This document shows, piece after piece, positions 15,280 through 23,992 of a stretch of DNA of 38,917 nucleotides. The notes under the pieces are model-generated. The model was not told where the DNA came from, did no database searches, and was given only the letters and a program-made list of their open reading frames with translations. The position numbers and the translations under genes are program-made. Within the stretch, counting starts at the first letter, position 1, and each line of letters opens with the position of its first letter. Origin of the DNA: Candidatus Gastranaerophilales bacterium (lineage in GTDB: Bacteria > Cyanobacteriota > Vampirovibrionia > Gastranaerophilales > Gastranaerophilaceae); NCBI GenBank assembly GCA_900752845.1, contig CAADWU010000107.1, forward strand, positions 1 to 38,917, given 5' to 3'.

Positions 15280-16132
15280 ATATATAGAATTAGTAAACAA
15301 AAAACTTGAAGAATTCATGCCTGTTCTTTATCCCGAAGATATTTTTAATTCGATGAAATACACAGTATTGCTTCCGGGAAAACGTTTAAGACCGGTAATG
15401 TGTCTTGAAGCGTGCAGAATGTTTGGCGGTAACATTGAAGATGCAATCCCGACGGCTTGTGCAATAGAAATGCTTCACGCTCAAACACTTATACATGACG
15501 ATTTACCTTGTATGGATAACGATGATTTCAGACGAGGCAAACCTACTAATCACAAAGTTTTCGGAGAAGCTAATGCCGTTCTTGCAGGGGATGCTCTGCT
15601 TACCTTTGCACCGCAGACTATCATAAAAAACTCTAAAAACCTTGGCTGTGAAAAACTCATAAAAATTATGGAAGAATATTTTCACGCTGCAGGAGCTTAC
15701 GGGGTAATAGCAGGACAAGTAATAGACATAGAAAGCGAAAAAAACTATCCGCAAAATGCTCAGGAAACACTTGAATATATTCATACTCATAAAACAGCTG
15801 ATTTGTTCAAGCTTGCTCTAAGAACAGGAGCGATAATTGCTGGTGCTTCTGATAAAGAAATTGAAGAAATAACAGAATTCGGTCAAAATATGGGCGTTGC
15901 ATTTCAAATTGCAGACGACATCTTAGACGAAACTTCCACCTTTGAAGAAATGGGAAAAACTTTAGGCAAAGACAAAGAAGCCGGAAAACTGACTTATACA
16001 AACCTTTACGGGCTAGAAAAATCAAAAGAAGATTTAAACAAACTAATAAAAAGATGTTTTGATATTTTAGAACAAAATAATCTAAAATCAGAAATATTTG
16101 AACAAATCCTTAATAAAATAAAAAATTGTTAA
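15266..16132 (+). CDS. ispA: Short-chain polyprenyl diphosphate synthase (farnesyl/geranylgeranyl type)
   Basis: It condenses isopentenyl diphosphate with allylic diphosphates to make C15 or C20 prenyl chains, precursors of undecaprenyl phosphate, quinone tails and other isoprenoids. The 288-residue protein has the first Asp-rich motif DDLPCMD (D78, D79, D84) followed by NDDFRRGKPTNHKVFG, and the second motif QIADDILDE (D217, D218, D221). The four-residue spacer in the first motif is typical of bacterial FPP/GGPP synthases. Product length cannot be fixed from sequence alone. It overlaps rsgA by 14 bases; the start at 15266 has GGAAGGA upstream, and an ATG two codons later is also possible. 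Confidence 0.9.
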   Translation: MKMNEYIELVNKKLEEFMPVLYPEDIFNSMKYTVLLPGKRLRPVMCLEACRMFGGNIEDAIPTACAIEMLHAQTLIHDDLPCMDNDDFRRGKPTNHKVFGEANAVLAGDALLTFAPQTIIKNSKNLGCEKLIKIMEEYFHAAGAYGVIAGQVIDIESEKNYPQNAQETLEYIHTHKTADLFKLALRTGAIIAGASDKEIEEITEFGQNMGVAFQIADDILDETSTFEEMGKTLGKDKEAGKLTYTNLYGLEKSKEDLNKLIKRCFDILEQNNLKSEIFEQILNKIKNC

Positions 16133-16158
16133 ATTATTTGTTTTTACAACAGCACTTA

Positions 16159-16167
16159 TGCTATACT
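16159..16167 (+). promoter_or_regulatory. Extended -10 promoter of the PAP2-like gene
   Basis: TGCTATACT about 46 bases before the ATG at 16213, giving a normal leader with AGGA as ribosome binding site. Confidence 0.5.
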
Positions 16168-16212
16168 TAAATAACGCAAACATATTTGAAAAAGAGAGTA
16201 GGAATTGAATTA

Positions 16213-16674
16213 ATGATAACAGGCATATCAAACACAGGTTATGAAGTTATAACTTCAGGTGTATTATCAGCTTTTTTAGCGCAGGTCTTAAAATTTATTA
16301 TATTTACGATAAAATCAAGAAAAATTAATTTTAAAATTTTCACAACTACAGGCGGTATGCCTAGTTCTCACTCAGCAGGTGTAATGGCTGTATCAACTAC
16401 TGTAGGAATTATTGAAGGTTTTGATTCCGTATTGTTTGCGGTCGCTTTCGGCTTCTCATTAATTACAATGTATGATGCAGCAGGCGTAAGACGTGCAGCA
16501 GGTAAAACAGCTGCTTGCCTTAACAGAATGATGGATGACTTTTACAAACATGATGTACAATCTATCGGCGGTAAATTAAAAGAACTTCTGGGACATACTC
16601 CTTTAGAAGTTATTATGGGCGCAATTTTCGGTGTTGCATTTGCTTATATTTACCATTTTTATATTTTAGGATAA
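16213..16674 (+). CDS. Divergent PAP2-family membrane protein (YuiD/DUF212 type)
   Basis: A 153-residue membrane protein with about four hydrophobic segments. The GGMPSSHSAGVMA motif matches the core SxxSH-like phosphatase motif of the divergent PAP2 (DUF212) family. MYDAAGVRRAAGKTA and a C-terminal LGHTPLEVIMGAIFGV are also typical. Classical PAP2 enzymes remove phosphate from lipid phosphates such as undecaprenyl diphosphate; activity of this divergent branch is less certain. The ATG at 16213 is chosen for AGGA at good spacing; the upstream TTG at 16186 has none. It lies between a prenyl synthase and a GT-C glycosyltransferase, which suggests a prenyl-lipid substrate. Confidence 0.88.
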   Translation: MITGISNTGYEVITSGVLSAFLAQVLKFIIFTIKSRKINFKIFTTTGGMPSSHSAGVMAVSTTVGIIEGFDSVLFAVAFGFSLITMYDAAGVRRAAGKTAACLNRMMDDFYKHDVQSIGGKLKELLGHTPLEVIMGAIFGVAFAYIYHFYILG

Positions 16675-16680
16675 AACGAA

Positions 16681-18066
16681 TTGTTTTCTATAAAAAAAAT
16701 ATTGTATTTTATAGTTTTAGCATTAATAATAGTGCTCGGGATTTATTTCCGTATAAAATATTTCGTCTTTAACAGAGCCTTTTGGGGAGATGAAATTGCT
16801 ATTCTCGTAAATTTACAAAATCCGTCCTGGCTATCTGTTTTTCATCCTTTATCAATGGGGCAGAGCACTCCGCCTCTATACTTATTAATTTCAAAAATAC
16901 AATATACACTTTTTAAAGAAGGTAATCTGGAACTTGTGTTTAGAAGCATACCTCTTTTAAGTTCTATACTTTCAATTTTTGCTTTTTATTATATGTGTAA
17001 AAAGTTTTTGCAAAACAAGTTAAGCAGGATAATATGCATGATTATTTTCTGCCTAAACTTTCATTTTATATATTTTGCACAGGAATTTAAACAATACAGC
17101 TCTGATATTCTTATATTTATTTTAATCATGTTATCGTATTTCCATATTGATTTAAATAATAAGAAATCATCAATTATTTACAGTTCACTATATGCATTAA
17201 TCATATGGTTTTCATATACATCATTATTTGCAATAGGTGCTGTTATAACAACAATGCTTATACAAAAAGTCGAGATAAAAAGATTGATAAAATTTACTTT
17301 ACCGATTTTTATAAGTTTTATTTTATTTTATATAAACCAAAAATATCTGGTAAACAGCGACTATCTTCATACATACTGGAATGAAGGATTTGTGACACTT
17401 AAAACTCTTTTTGTAATTTTTATAAATGCCTGGGAATTTTTCTTAACTGGAATAAAAGACAAAAAAAATCAACTCTTATTGTTTCCTGTTGTATTTATGC
17501 TCATAGCTTCTGCGATGCATTTGTACCCGTTCTTTGGCAGAACGGCTTTATATTTATTCCCTGTACTGATAATTCTCCTTCTTAAAGTTTTTGATATAAA
17601 CCTTTCTAAATACGAACCTTTAAAAAATACTGTTTTATGCATTTTAGGATTATTTGTATTTATCGGTTTCTGGAATTACAAAAATCTTCACGATTATAAA
17701 TTGGTTGATATCAAATCGCCGATAATAAAAGCTCAAGAAGTAAGTCCAGATAAGGAAAACGATATACTGGTATTTTTAAAATGGGATTATGTACCATATA
17801 TAGCTTATTACAAAGAAAAATTAAATATAACCTTTAAACATGCAATATGTATGGAGCAATGGTTCTTTCCGGAAGAATTTGATACTCTGCCCAAAGACCA
17901 TACATACTACTTTGCATTGTCTGTCTATGACAAAGATCCTAACTGTCTGACTGCAAAATACAAAAAATGGTATCTTCTAAGACTGATTAGCTGGGCAGAA
18001 AAACAAAAAGATTATAAATTATACTCAGATGATAATTTAAATGTACTTATAAGATTTTCTAAGTAA
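16681..18066 (+). CDS. GT-C fold membrane glycosyltransferase (ArnT/PMT-like)
   Basis: A 461-residue protein with about nine to ten hydrophobic helices and a soluble C-terminal region from about 350. The first extracytoplasmic loop carries FNRAFWGDEIA with the Asp-Glu pair (D37, E38) expected of lipid-phosphate-sugar-dependent GT-C enzymes, followed by GQSTPPLYLLISK, a motif shared with PMT/ArnT relatives. Such enzymes take a sugar from a polyprenyl-phosphate donor and add it to a protein, lipid or glycan on the outer face of the membrane. The start is a TTG at 16681 with AGGA nine bases upstream, six bases after the PAP2 gene. Donor and acceptor cannot be told from sequence. Confidence 0.82.
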   Translation: MFSIKKILYFIVLALIIVLGIYFRIKYFVFNRAFWGDEIAILVNLQNPSWLSVFHPLSMGQSTPPLYLLISKIQYTLFKEGNLELVFRSIPLLSSILSIFAFYYMCKKFLQNKLSRIICMIIFCLNFHFIYFAQEFKQYSSDILIFILIMLSYFHIDLNNKKSSIIYSSLYALIIWFSYTSLFAIGAVITTMLIQKVEIKRLIKFTLPIFISFILFYINQKYLVNSDYLHTYWNEGFVTLKTLFVIFINAWEFFLTGIKDKKNQLLLFPVVFMLIASAMHLYPFFGRTALYLFPVLIILLLKVFDINLSKYEPLKNTVLCILGLFVFIGFWNYKNLHDYKLVDIKSPIIKAQEVSPDKENDILVFLKWDYVPYIAYYKEKLNITFKHAICMEQWFFPEEFDTLPKDHTYYFALSVYDKDPNCLTAKYKKWYLLRLISWAEKQKDYKLYSDDNLNVLIRFSK

Positions 18067-18117
18067 AAAACTTGCCTTTTTTTATTATTCATGTAATAAT
18101 CAAATTAAATAAGGGCT

Positions 18118-18135
18118 TATAGAATTAATTCTATA
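18118..18135. promoter_or_regulatory. 18-bp perfect palindrome upstream of the SNF2 helicase
   Basis: TATAGAATTAATTCTATA is a perfect dyad about 47 bases before the ATG at 18182. It is nested inside weaker arms, TAAGGG (18110-18115) and CCCTTA (18149-18154). A possible -35 (TTGCCT, 18072-18077) and -10 (TAATAA, from 18094) lie upstream, so it would fall in the leader. It may be an operator or an RNA hairpin. Confidence 0.4.
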
Positions 18136-18181
18136 TCCGAAAGTTATACCCTTAGGGAAAGAAAGAGATACTCAAACAGTA

Positions 18182-21100
18182 ATGAGTGTTAAACAGCAGG
18201 AATTTAATTACAAGTTTATAAAAGATAATGCCAGTGCCGGAAGCTGGCGCAGAGGTTACGAATACCATCTTAAAGATATGGTGTTCGACTCATATCCTGA
18301 GAAAAACTTCTACATGGCAAAAGTTAAAGGTAACTTTCAGGCACATTACAATACCGACCTTATATTTAAGAAAAATAAGGTTGAAGCACGCTGCAACTGT
18401 CCTTTAAAAGAAGAATGGTGCAAGCATGCCGTTGCGGTTGCGTTAAAAGCAATTGATGAACATGCTTATGAGGATTGGCTTGAAACAAAATTTGGTATTG
18501 AAACAGATTTTCCTGACGAAAATACAGCTTTAACAGGGCAGCCTCAAGGTAATTTTATCTTCCACTTTAACTCTAAAAGAAAAGCTAACTTCTTTTCGGT
18601 TTTAGTTCGTTCAAGAGAAACAGGTAAAGTAGTAAGACAAATCGAACCGATTTTAAGAGCATTGATTGAGGCGCAAAGACAGGACAAAACTTTTGAATTA
18701 AACAATTCTCAAAAAGTAGAAGTTGCAATATTCCAACAGCTTTTGACAGTTTCTCGTCAGGACAAAAAAGCCGGATGGTATGATATTCCTATAACAAAAT
18801 TCGGTCCTATGTTTACACTTCTTTCTAAAGCCGATGAAGTACTGGACGAGAAAACAAAAGAACGTTTGAAATTTACCGATGAAGAATGGAAACTTGTTTT
18901 AAACGTAAACACAGGTGCACAAGGTACAATACTTCTTTCTTTGGAATGGAAAAGACCTGATAAGGACGATGTTTATCCGCTTGAAGAAGTCAGATATTTT
19001 TCAAGACACTTAAAATGGGGAAGATATAAAAATCTTATATTCCCTACTAATATAGCTATGAATTCTTTGCCGCAAAACATTTTGAAATCATCTTTTACAG
19101 ATTTAAAAGATGCTGACGGCGGAAAATTTATTTACGAAGAATTACCGAAACTTCAAGAGATTATGGACGTTGAAATTGCTGATAATATCAGTAAACTGAT
19201 GCTTGAAGAACGTCCTCCGCTAAATGTTGTTACTATGGGAATAGATTATGACCAGTCATTAAAAGCTTCACTCGAATTTGAATATGACGGAGTTATTGTT
19301 CCTTATTCAAAAACAACTGCGGAAAAAGCACCTTATATTACAGTTAAAAAACCTGGTGAAGATTTGGTTTATTGGATTAAAAGGAACTTAAGACACGAGC
19401 AGGAAGCTTACGCAATGCTTCTTGCATGCAAGTTTGTTCCTATGCAGACAAACAACCTCGCTTTGGAAAAAGAAAATGCAATTGACTTCTACAACTATTA
19501 TATTAAACAGGCAGGCGAAGGCTGGAAATTTGTAGAAAAAGACGATATGAATTTCTTCAAACTTATGGATGATCCGTTTAAACTATGTGCAAAAATTGAT
19601 TTCTCAGAAGAAAATCAGGATAGTTTTGAAATTTTATTATATGGTCAGGTAGGCGAAGAAATTATTAATTTTGACGAAATTTATGAAACAATTCAAAGCG
19701 GTGAAAAATATAACAGAATAAGAAGCTTGGGATTTGTAGAATATCCTGCCCAGAATATATATGCACTGATGCGTGCATTTAACTCTTTTGACGTTTACAG
19801 AAACCCTGATAATAAATTTATTGTAAAAACTTATCGTGCAGGTTTGATAAACGAACTTAAAAACTTGAATGTAGAACTTGTTCTTAGTGAAGATTTCCAA
19901 AACTTCTGGGAACAAATGTCAACGTTCTCTACATCTGAAGAGTTGACCTTGCCAAAAGGAATTAATGCAGAATTCCGTGAATACCAGACAAAAGGTTTCG
20001 GCTGGTTGTGGTTCATGTATAAATACGGTCTGAACGGTATTTTGGCAGACGATATGGGGCTTGGTAAAACACTTCAGGCACTTGCTGTTATTCAAAAAGC
20101 AAAAGAAGAAGACGGTCCTATGCCGACACTGGTTATTTGTCCGACAACAGTTGTTTTTAACTGGGAATCAGAAATCCAAAAATTTGCACCTACTCTTACA
20201 ACTCTAAAACTTTCAGGTGTAGACAGAAAACAATTATTTAAAGAAATTCCTAACCACGATGTAGTTATAACAAGTTATGCTCTTGTCAGACGTGATATTG
20301 CAAAATTAAAAGAATACAACTTCAGATATGTAATTCTTGATGAATCACAAAACATTAAAAATGCTATGTCACAAACTGCACAAGCTGTAAAAAAATTGCA
20401 GGCTGTACATAAACTTGCACTGTCAGGTACTCCAATAGAAAACAAACTTGAAGAATTATGGTCAGTATTTGATTTTCTTATGCCGGGTTTTATGTTCAGC
20501 GTGTCAGAATTTAATTACAGGTACGTTAACCCGATTATGGAACGTCAGGATAAAACAGTTGAAAAACGTTTGAAGCTCCAAATTTATCCGTTCATCTTGC
20601 GTCGTATGAAACGTGACGTTGCAAAAGACCTTCCTGATAAAGTTGAAAACATTGCATACTGTGAACTCACAGAAGAACAAAGAGATTTCTATTTGCAGGT
20701 TCTTGACAGTACTAAAGAAGAACTGTTTAAATCAATTGAACAAAATGGTCTTGAAAAGAGCAGATTGTCAATATTCTCTGCACTTTTGAGATTACGTCAA
20801 ATCTGCTGCCACCCCAGACTTTATGATAAAGAAAATGTTAAAAATATTATGAAATCTGGCAAATTTGAAAAGCTTAAAGTAATGCTTGAAGAAATTATTG
20901 ATGAAGGTCACAGAATACTTCTTTTCAGCCAATTTGTCGATATGCTTGATTTAATCAAAGGCTGGTTGGAAAGAGAAGGTATACCTTATGAATATCTTAC
21001 AGGTAAAACAAAAGACAGACAGGGAGCTGTTGAAAGATTTAATTCAACTCCGTCTATTCCAATATTCTTAATCAGTTTGAAAGCAGGCGGTACGGGCTTG

Positions 21101-21367
21101 AACCTTACAGGTGCAGATTACGTTATCCACTATGATCCTTGGTGGAACCCGGCTGTAGAAGATCAGGCTACAGACAGAGCATACCGTATAGGACAAACTA
21201 AAAAAGTATTTGTTTACAGACTTATCACCAAAAATACCGTTGAAGAAAAAATCCAAAAACTTAAAACTGTCAAACGTAACCTTGTAGACAGCGTAATTTC
21301 AGTTGACAGAAACATTGTTAAGTCACTTACTATGGATGATATTAAAGAAATTTTCTCAGTTGATTAA
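18182..21367 (+). CDS. SWIM zinc-finger SNF2-family DNA helicase/ATPase
   Basis: A 1061-residue Swi2/Snf2 ATPase. A SWIM zinc finger lies near the N-terminus (C71-x-C73-x6-C80-x-H82). A long central region without clear motifs (about 100-590) precedes the helicase core. There, EYQTKGFGWL leads to Walker A GLGKT (626-630), a DESQ box at 720-723, SGTPIENKLEELW, and in the second lobe LLFSQFVDML and YDPWWNPAVEDQATDRAYRIGQ. Such proteins move along double-stranded DNA and remodel protein-DNA complexes. Bacterial SWIM/SNF2 proteins (RapA and HepA relatives) are widespread and usually housekeeping or repair-related; no restriction or defence partner is next to this one. The ATG at 18182 has only a weak ribosome binding site. 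Confidence 0.93.
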   Translation: MSVKQQEFNYKFIKDNASAGSWRRGYEYHLKDMVFDSYPEKNFYMAKVKGNFQAHYNTDLIFKKNKVEARCNCPLKEEWCKHAVAVALKAIDEHAYEDWLETKFGIETDFPDENTALTGQPQGNFIFHFNSKRKANFFSVLVRSRETGKVVRQIEPILRALIEAQRQDKTFELNNSQKVEVAIFQQLLTVSRQDKKAGWYDIPITKFGPMFTLLSKADEVLDEKTKERLKFTDEEWKLVLNVNTGAQGTILLSLEWKRPDKDDVYPLEEVRYFSRHLKWGRYKNLIFPTNIAMNSLPQNILKSSFTDLKDADGGKFIYEELPKLQEIMDVEIADNISKLMLEERPPLNVVTMGIDYDQSLKASLEFEYDGVIVPYSKTTAEKAPYITVKKPGEDLVYWIKRNLRHEQEAYAMLLACKFVPMQTNNLALEKENAIDFYNYYIKQAGEGWKFVEKDDMNFFKLMDDPFKLCAKIDFSEENQDSFEILLYGQVGEEIINFDEIYETIQSGEKYNRIRSLGFVEYPAQNIYALMRAFNSFDVYRNPDNKFIVKTYRAGLINELKNLNVELVLSEDFQNFWEQMSTFSTSEELTLPKGINAEFREYQTKGFGWLWFMYKYGLNGILADDMGLGKTLQALAVIQKAKEEDGPMPTLVICPTTVVFNWESEIQKFAPTLTTLKLSGVDRKQLFKEIPNHDVVITSYALVRRDIAKLKEYNFRYVILDESQNIKNAMSQTAQAVKKLQAVHKLALSGTPIENKLEELWSVFDFLMPGFMFSVSEFNYRYVNPIMERQDKTVEKRLKLQIYPFILRRMKRDVAKDLPDKVENIAYCELTEEQRDFYLQVLDSTKEELFKSIEQNGLEKSRLSIFSALLRLRQICCHPRLYDKENVKNIMKSGKFEKLKVMLEEIIDEGHRILLFSQFVDMLDLIKGWLEREGIPYEYLTGKTKDRQGAVERFNSTPSIPIFLISLKAGGTGLNLTGADYVIHYDPWWNPAVEDQATDRAYRIGQTKKVFVYRLITKNTVEEKIQKLKTVKRNLVDSVISVDRNIVKSLTMDDIKEIFSVD

Positions 21368-21409
21368 TTATTTAATTCCTAACGATTTATTATTAAATTA
21401 TTATATAAA

Positions 21410-21438
21410 AAAAAGACACCCTTTTAGAGTGTCTTTTT
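21410..21438. terminator. Bidirectional terminator between the helicase and HU genes
   Basis: AAAAAGACAC and GTGTCTTTTT form a 10-pair stem with a 9-base loop, with A and T runs on both sides. It serves the helicase gene on + and the HU gene on -. Confidence 0.85.
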
Positions 21439-21462
21439 AAATTTACATTATAGGTAAATTTC

Positions 21463-21741
21463 TTATTTGCCGTTAACAGCAGTTTTGAATTTTTTACCAG
21501 CTGAAAAAGCAGGAACTGTTGTTGCAGGGATTTTAAGTTCTTTACCTGTTTGAGGGTTACGGCCGATTCTAGCAGCTCTTTTTCTAGATTCGAATGTACC
21601 GAAACCAACTAAAGTAACTTTTTTACCTTTAGAAACTGTTTTTTGGATAGTTTCAATTAACGCACCTAAAACTTCAGCAGCTTCTTTTTGAGTTACGTTT
21701 GATTTTTTTGCAATTTCTTGTACTAATTCTTCTTTGTTCAT
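21463..21741 (-). CDS. hup: HU-family DNA-binding protein
   Basis: A 92-residue histone-like nucleoid protein that bends DNA as a dimer. It starts MNKEELVQEIAKKSNVTQKEA and has the HU signature GFGTFESRKRAARIGRNPQTGKE with the intercalating Pro in RNPQTG. It ends FSAGKKFKTAVNGK. The start at 21741 is fixed by AGGAG upstream; the frame is open to 21780 without a better signal. A -35/-10 pair about 90-110 bases upstream gives an untranslated leader of about 80 bases. The gene ends at a shared bidirectional terminator. Confidence 0.97.
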   Translation of the reverse strand: MNKEELVQEIAKKSNVTQKEAAEVLGALIETIQKTVSKGKKVTLVGFGTFESRKRAARIGRNPQTGKELKIPATTVPAFSAGKKFKTAVNGK

Positions 21742-21827
21742 AAATAAAACTCCTTTTCTAACATGTGGAGCAGATTTCATCAGGCATTACCGACTTATCT
21801 GCCTCCTATTCTCTTTGTACATGCTCA

Positions 21828-21855
21828 ATTATAGCCTAATTTATTTTAAAAGCAA
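21828..21855 (-). promoter_or_regulatory. Promoter of the HU gene
   Basis: On the minus strand TTGCTT (21855-21850) and TATAAT (21833-21828) are separated by 16 bases, giving a leader of about 80 bases before the ATG. Confidence 0.55.
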
Positions 21856-21964
21856 GTATTTTAAGCTTTTTTAACACTTTTTTACGGATAAAACGTATAA
21901 ATAGAGGAATTTGTATTACGAAAAGTAATAAATATGATAAAATCGAGCTTTTTTATCAAGTTTT

Positions 21965-21973
21965 TGGTACAAT
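21965..21973 (+). promoter_or_regulatory. Extended -10 promoter of the GT2-apt operon
   Basis: TGGTACAAT about 39 bases before the GT2 ATG. Downstream lie an AGGA ribosome binding site and a seven-codon upstream ORF. Confidence 0.5.
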
Positions 21974-21991
21974 GTATTAGGAATTTGTAAT

Positions 21992-22015
21992 ATGGGAGTA
22001 GCAACTCAGGTATGA
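21992..22015 (+). CDS. Seven-codon upstream ORF overlapping the GT2 start
   Basis: ATG at 21992 with AGGA nine bases upstream reads MGVATQV and stops at a TGA that overlaps the ATG at 22012 (ATGA). The GT2 start itself has only a weak CAGG upstream, so ribosomes may reach it by coupling from this mini-ORF. It could be accidental. Confidence 0.35.
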   Translation: MGVATQV

Positions 22016-23433
22016 AAGAAAGAGTTTTATTATTTACTATTGTTTTCGGACTCGGTGTATTTATTTACATCTTTCAAAGTTACTTTAATACTGTTTGGGG
22101 ATTAGCATTTTTGTGTACGTTCATGTTTATTTATGCACTGTTCATGAACCTTTCTTACAAACTGCAAAAACGTAAACTGCAAAAATTCCCTCAAATTATT
22201 AATGAAAATTATAAACCGTTTGTTTCGGTTATGATACCTGCACACAATGAAGAAGCAGTTATTACAAATACGGTTGAAAACATTTTGCAGATGGATTACG
22301 AAAATTTTGAAATTATCGTTATTGACGACAGAAGCTCTGATAACACAGCATCTGTTATAAAAGATTTGGAAAGAAAATATGAAAAAGTTATAGCATTGAT
22401 AAGAACTCAAGATGCATTTCCCGGCAAATCAGCCGTATTAAACGATGCTTTAAAAATTGCGAAAGGTGAAGCTGTACTGGTTTTTGATGCTGATGCTACT
22501 GTTGATGCGGATTTTCTTTCAAAACTTGTTCCCAATCTTGAACCGAAAGATGTCGGCGCTGTTCAGGCAAGAAAAGTTATTAGAAATAAAAATGCTAACC
22601 TTTTAACAAGATGCCAAAATAACGAATACACAATGGATGCGCATTTTCAGGTCGGCAGGGACTCTATAAAAGGAGCAGTCGAACTTAGAGGAAACGGAGA
22701 GTTAATCAAACGTGAAGCCTTAGATGACATAGGAGGCTGGAACAATTATACAATAACCGATGACCTTGATATGGCAACAAGATTACATATAAAAGGCTGG
22801 GATATACGCTTTTGCTTAGATGCAGTTGTTTATGAAGAAGGTATTATATATTTATGGCCGTTATACAGACAACGCAGAAGATGGCTTGAAGGTACCATCA
22901 GAAGATACCTTGAATATTTCGGTGATGTATTATTTTCACGTGATATGTCACTTAGAGCAAGTCTTGATATGACGGCATATATTACCCAATTTATTATGCC
23001 AGGCTGGTTTTTGATGGAAATACTTGTCAGAGGTTTTAAAGTTCTCGCAAAACAAGCACCTCCACATATGCTTTATTCATCAATATTTATCGGATGCGTT
23101 ATTGGTTTTGGATTTTTCTTTGCTGCAAGATATGCACTAAGACGTTATGACTTTATGCCAAGACTTGATGCAACATTTGAAGCTTTAGAAACTTCTATTT
23201 ACTTATTAATAATATGGTTCCCTCTTGTATTATATATCTGCTTTAAAATATTGTTTATGAAAAAAGATATGAACTGGGGTAAAACCGCACATGGACTTGT
23301 TATGGAAGAAGAAGCAAGCATAAAAGATTTTATAAAAAAAGAATTACAGAAAACAAAAGAATACACTAAAGAATATACCGAAAAGTACACTGAAAAATTA
23401 AAACAAATACTGGCTGAAAAAGGAGAAAAATAA
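22012..23433 (+). CDS. Membrane family 2 glycosyltransferase (PgaC/N-acetylglucosaminyltransferase-like)
   Basis: A 473-residue processive-type GT2 enzyme. Two N-terminal membrane segments (about 5-50) precede the GT-A domain PFVSVMIPAHNEE. The donor-binding DD is at 105-106, DxD at 159-161 (FDADAT), the catalytic TDDLD at 249-253 and the processivity motif QRRRW at 287-291. Two or three more membrane helices follow, then a charged tail with a repeated KEYTKEYTEKYTEK pattern, probably helical. The layout matches polysaccharide synthases such as PgaC or hyaluronan/chitin-type enzymes, so it probably polymerises a sugar nucleotide and threads the chain through the membrane. No pgaB or pgaD partner is adjacent. 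The stop overlaps the apt start by one base. Confidence 0.88.
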   Translation: MKERVLLFTIVFGLGVFIYIFQSYFNTVWGLAFLCTFMFIYALFMNLSYKLQKRKLQKFPQIINENYKPFVSVMIPAHNEEAVITNTVENILQMDYENFEIIVIDDRSSDNTASVIKDLERKYEKVIALIRTQDAFPGKSAVLNDALKIAKGEAVLVFDADATVDADFLSKLVPNLEPKDVGAVQARKVIRNKNANLLTRCQNNEYTMDAHFQVGRDSIKGAVELRGNGELIKREALDDIGGWNNYTITDDLDMATRLHIKGWDIRFCLDAVVYEEGIIYLWPLYRQRRRWLEGTIRRYLEYFGDVLFSRDMSLRASLDMTAYITQFIMPGWFLMEILVRGFKVLAKQAPPHMLYSSIFIGCVIGFGFFFAARYALRRYDFMPRLDATFEALETSIYLLIIWFPLVLYICFKILFMKKDMNWGKTAHGLVMEEEASIKDFIKKELQKTKEYTKEYTEKYTEKLKQILAEKGEK

Positions 23434-23966
23434 TGACTACTGAAACAATTATTGACGTAAAAAATAAAATCAGAGCTGTAAACGATTTTCCGAAAGAAGG
23501 AATTGTTTTTCGTGATATTACAACAGCTTTGAAAGATGCTGAAACTTTAAAAGTAATGATTGATTACCTTTGCGATAAATTTAAAAATGAAAAAATTGAT
23601 TATATTGCAGGAATAGAAAGCCGTGGCTTTATTTTCGGTATGCCTATGGCTTATAAGTTAAACGCAGGCTTTGTACCAATCAGAAAACCCAATAAACTTC
23701 CTGCTGCTACATATTCACAAGAATATGAACTTGAATACGGCACTGATAAAATAGAAGTTCACCAGGATGCATTTCCTAAAGGTGCAAATGTATTAATCGT
23801 AGACGATTTGCTTGCAACAGGCGGAACTGCTGAAGCTGCAGCAAAACTTGTTAAAAAGACAGGTGCTAACCTTGTTGGAATGGCTTTCTTAATTGAACTG
23901 GAAGCTTTACAAGGCAGAGAAAAACTTTCAGATGCAGGAAAAATCGTTTCAATGTTAACTTACTAA
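23433..23966 (+). CDS. apt: Adenine phosphoribosyltransferase
   Basis: It converts adenine and PRPP to AMP in purine salvage. The 177-residue protein has the Apt opening IRAVNDFPKEGIVFRDITT, the GIESRGFIFG loop and the PRPP-binding motif IVDDLLATGGTA (D124, D125). Its ATG overlaps the GT2 stop (TAATG) and has GGAG upstream, so it is translationally coupled although the functions seem unrelated. A strong terminator follows. Confidence 0.97.
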   Translation: MTTETIIDVKNKIRAVNDFPKEGIVFRDITTALKDAETLKVMIDYLCDKFKNEKIDYIAGIESRGFIFGMPMAYKLNAGFVPIRKPNKLPAATYSQEYELEYGTDKIEVHQDAFPKGANVLIVDDLLATGGTAEAAAKLVKKTGANLVGMAFLIELEALQGREKLSDAGKIVSMLTY

Positions 23967-23992
23967 AAAAGAGCCGTTAAGGCTCTTTTTTT
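23966..23992 (+). terminator. Rho-independent terminator of apt
   Basis: AAAAAGAGCC and GGCTCTTTTT form a 10-pair stem with loop GTTAA and extra T residues. Confidence 0.88.

Noticed and set aside
18182..21367. SNF2 helicase as part of a defence system
   Set aside because: No methylase, nuclease, PLD-like or other defence partner is adjacent; SWIM/SNF2 proteins alone are common housekeeping genes.
21393..21608. ORF antisense or out of frame to the HU gene
   Set aside because: It overlaps the HU coding sequence and the terminator and has no ribosome binding site; a shadow frame.
23340..23430. Tandem repeat at the GT2 3' end as CRISPR or a mobile element
   Set aside because: The repeats are short, coding and in frame, with no spacers or ends.
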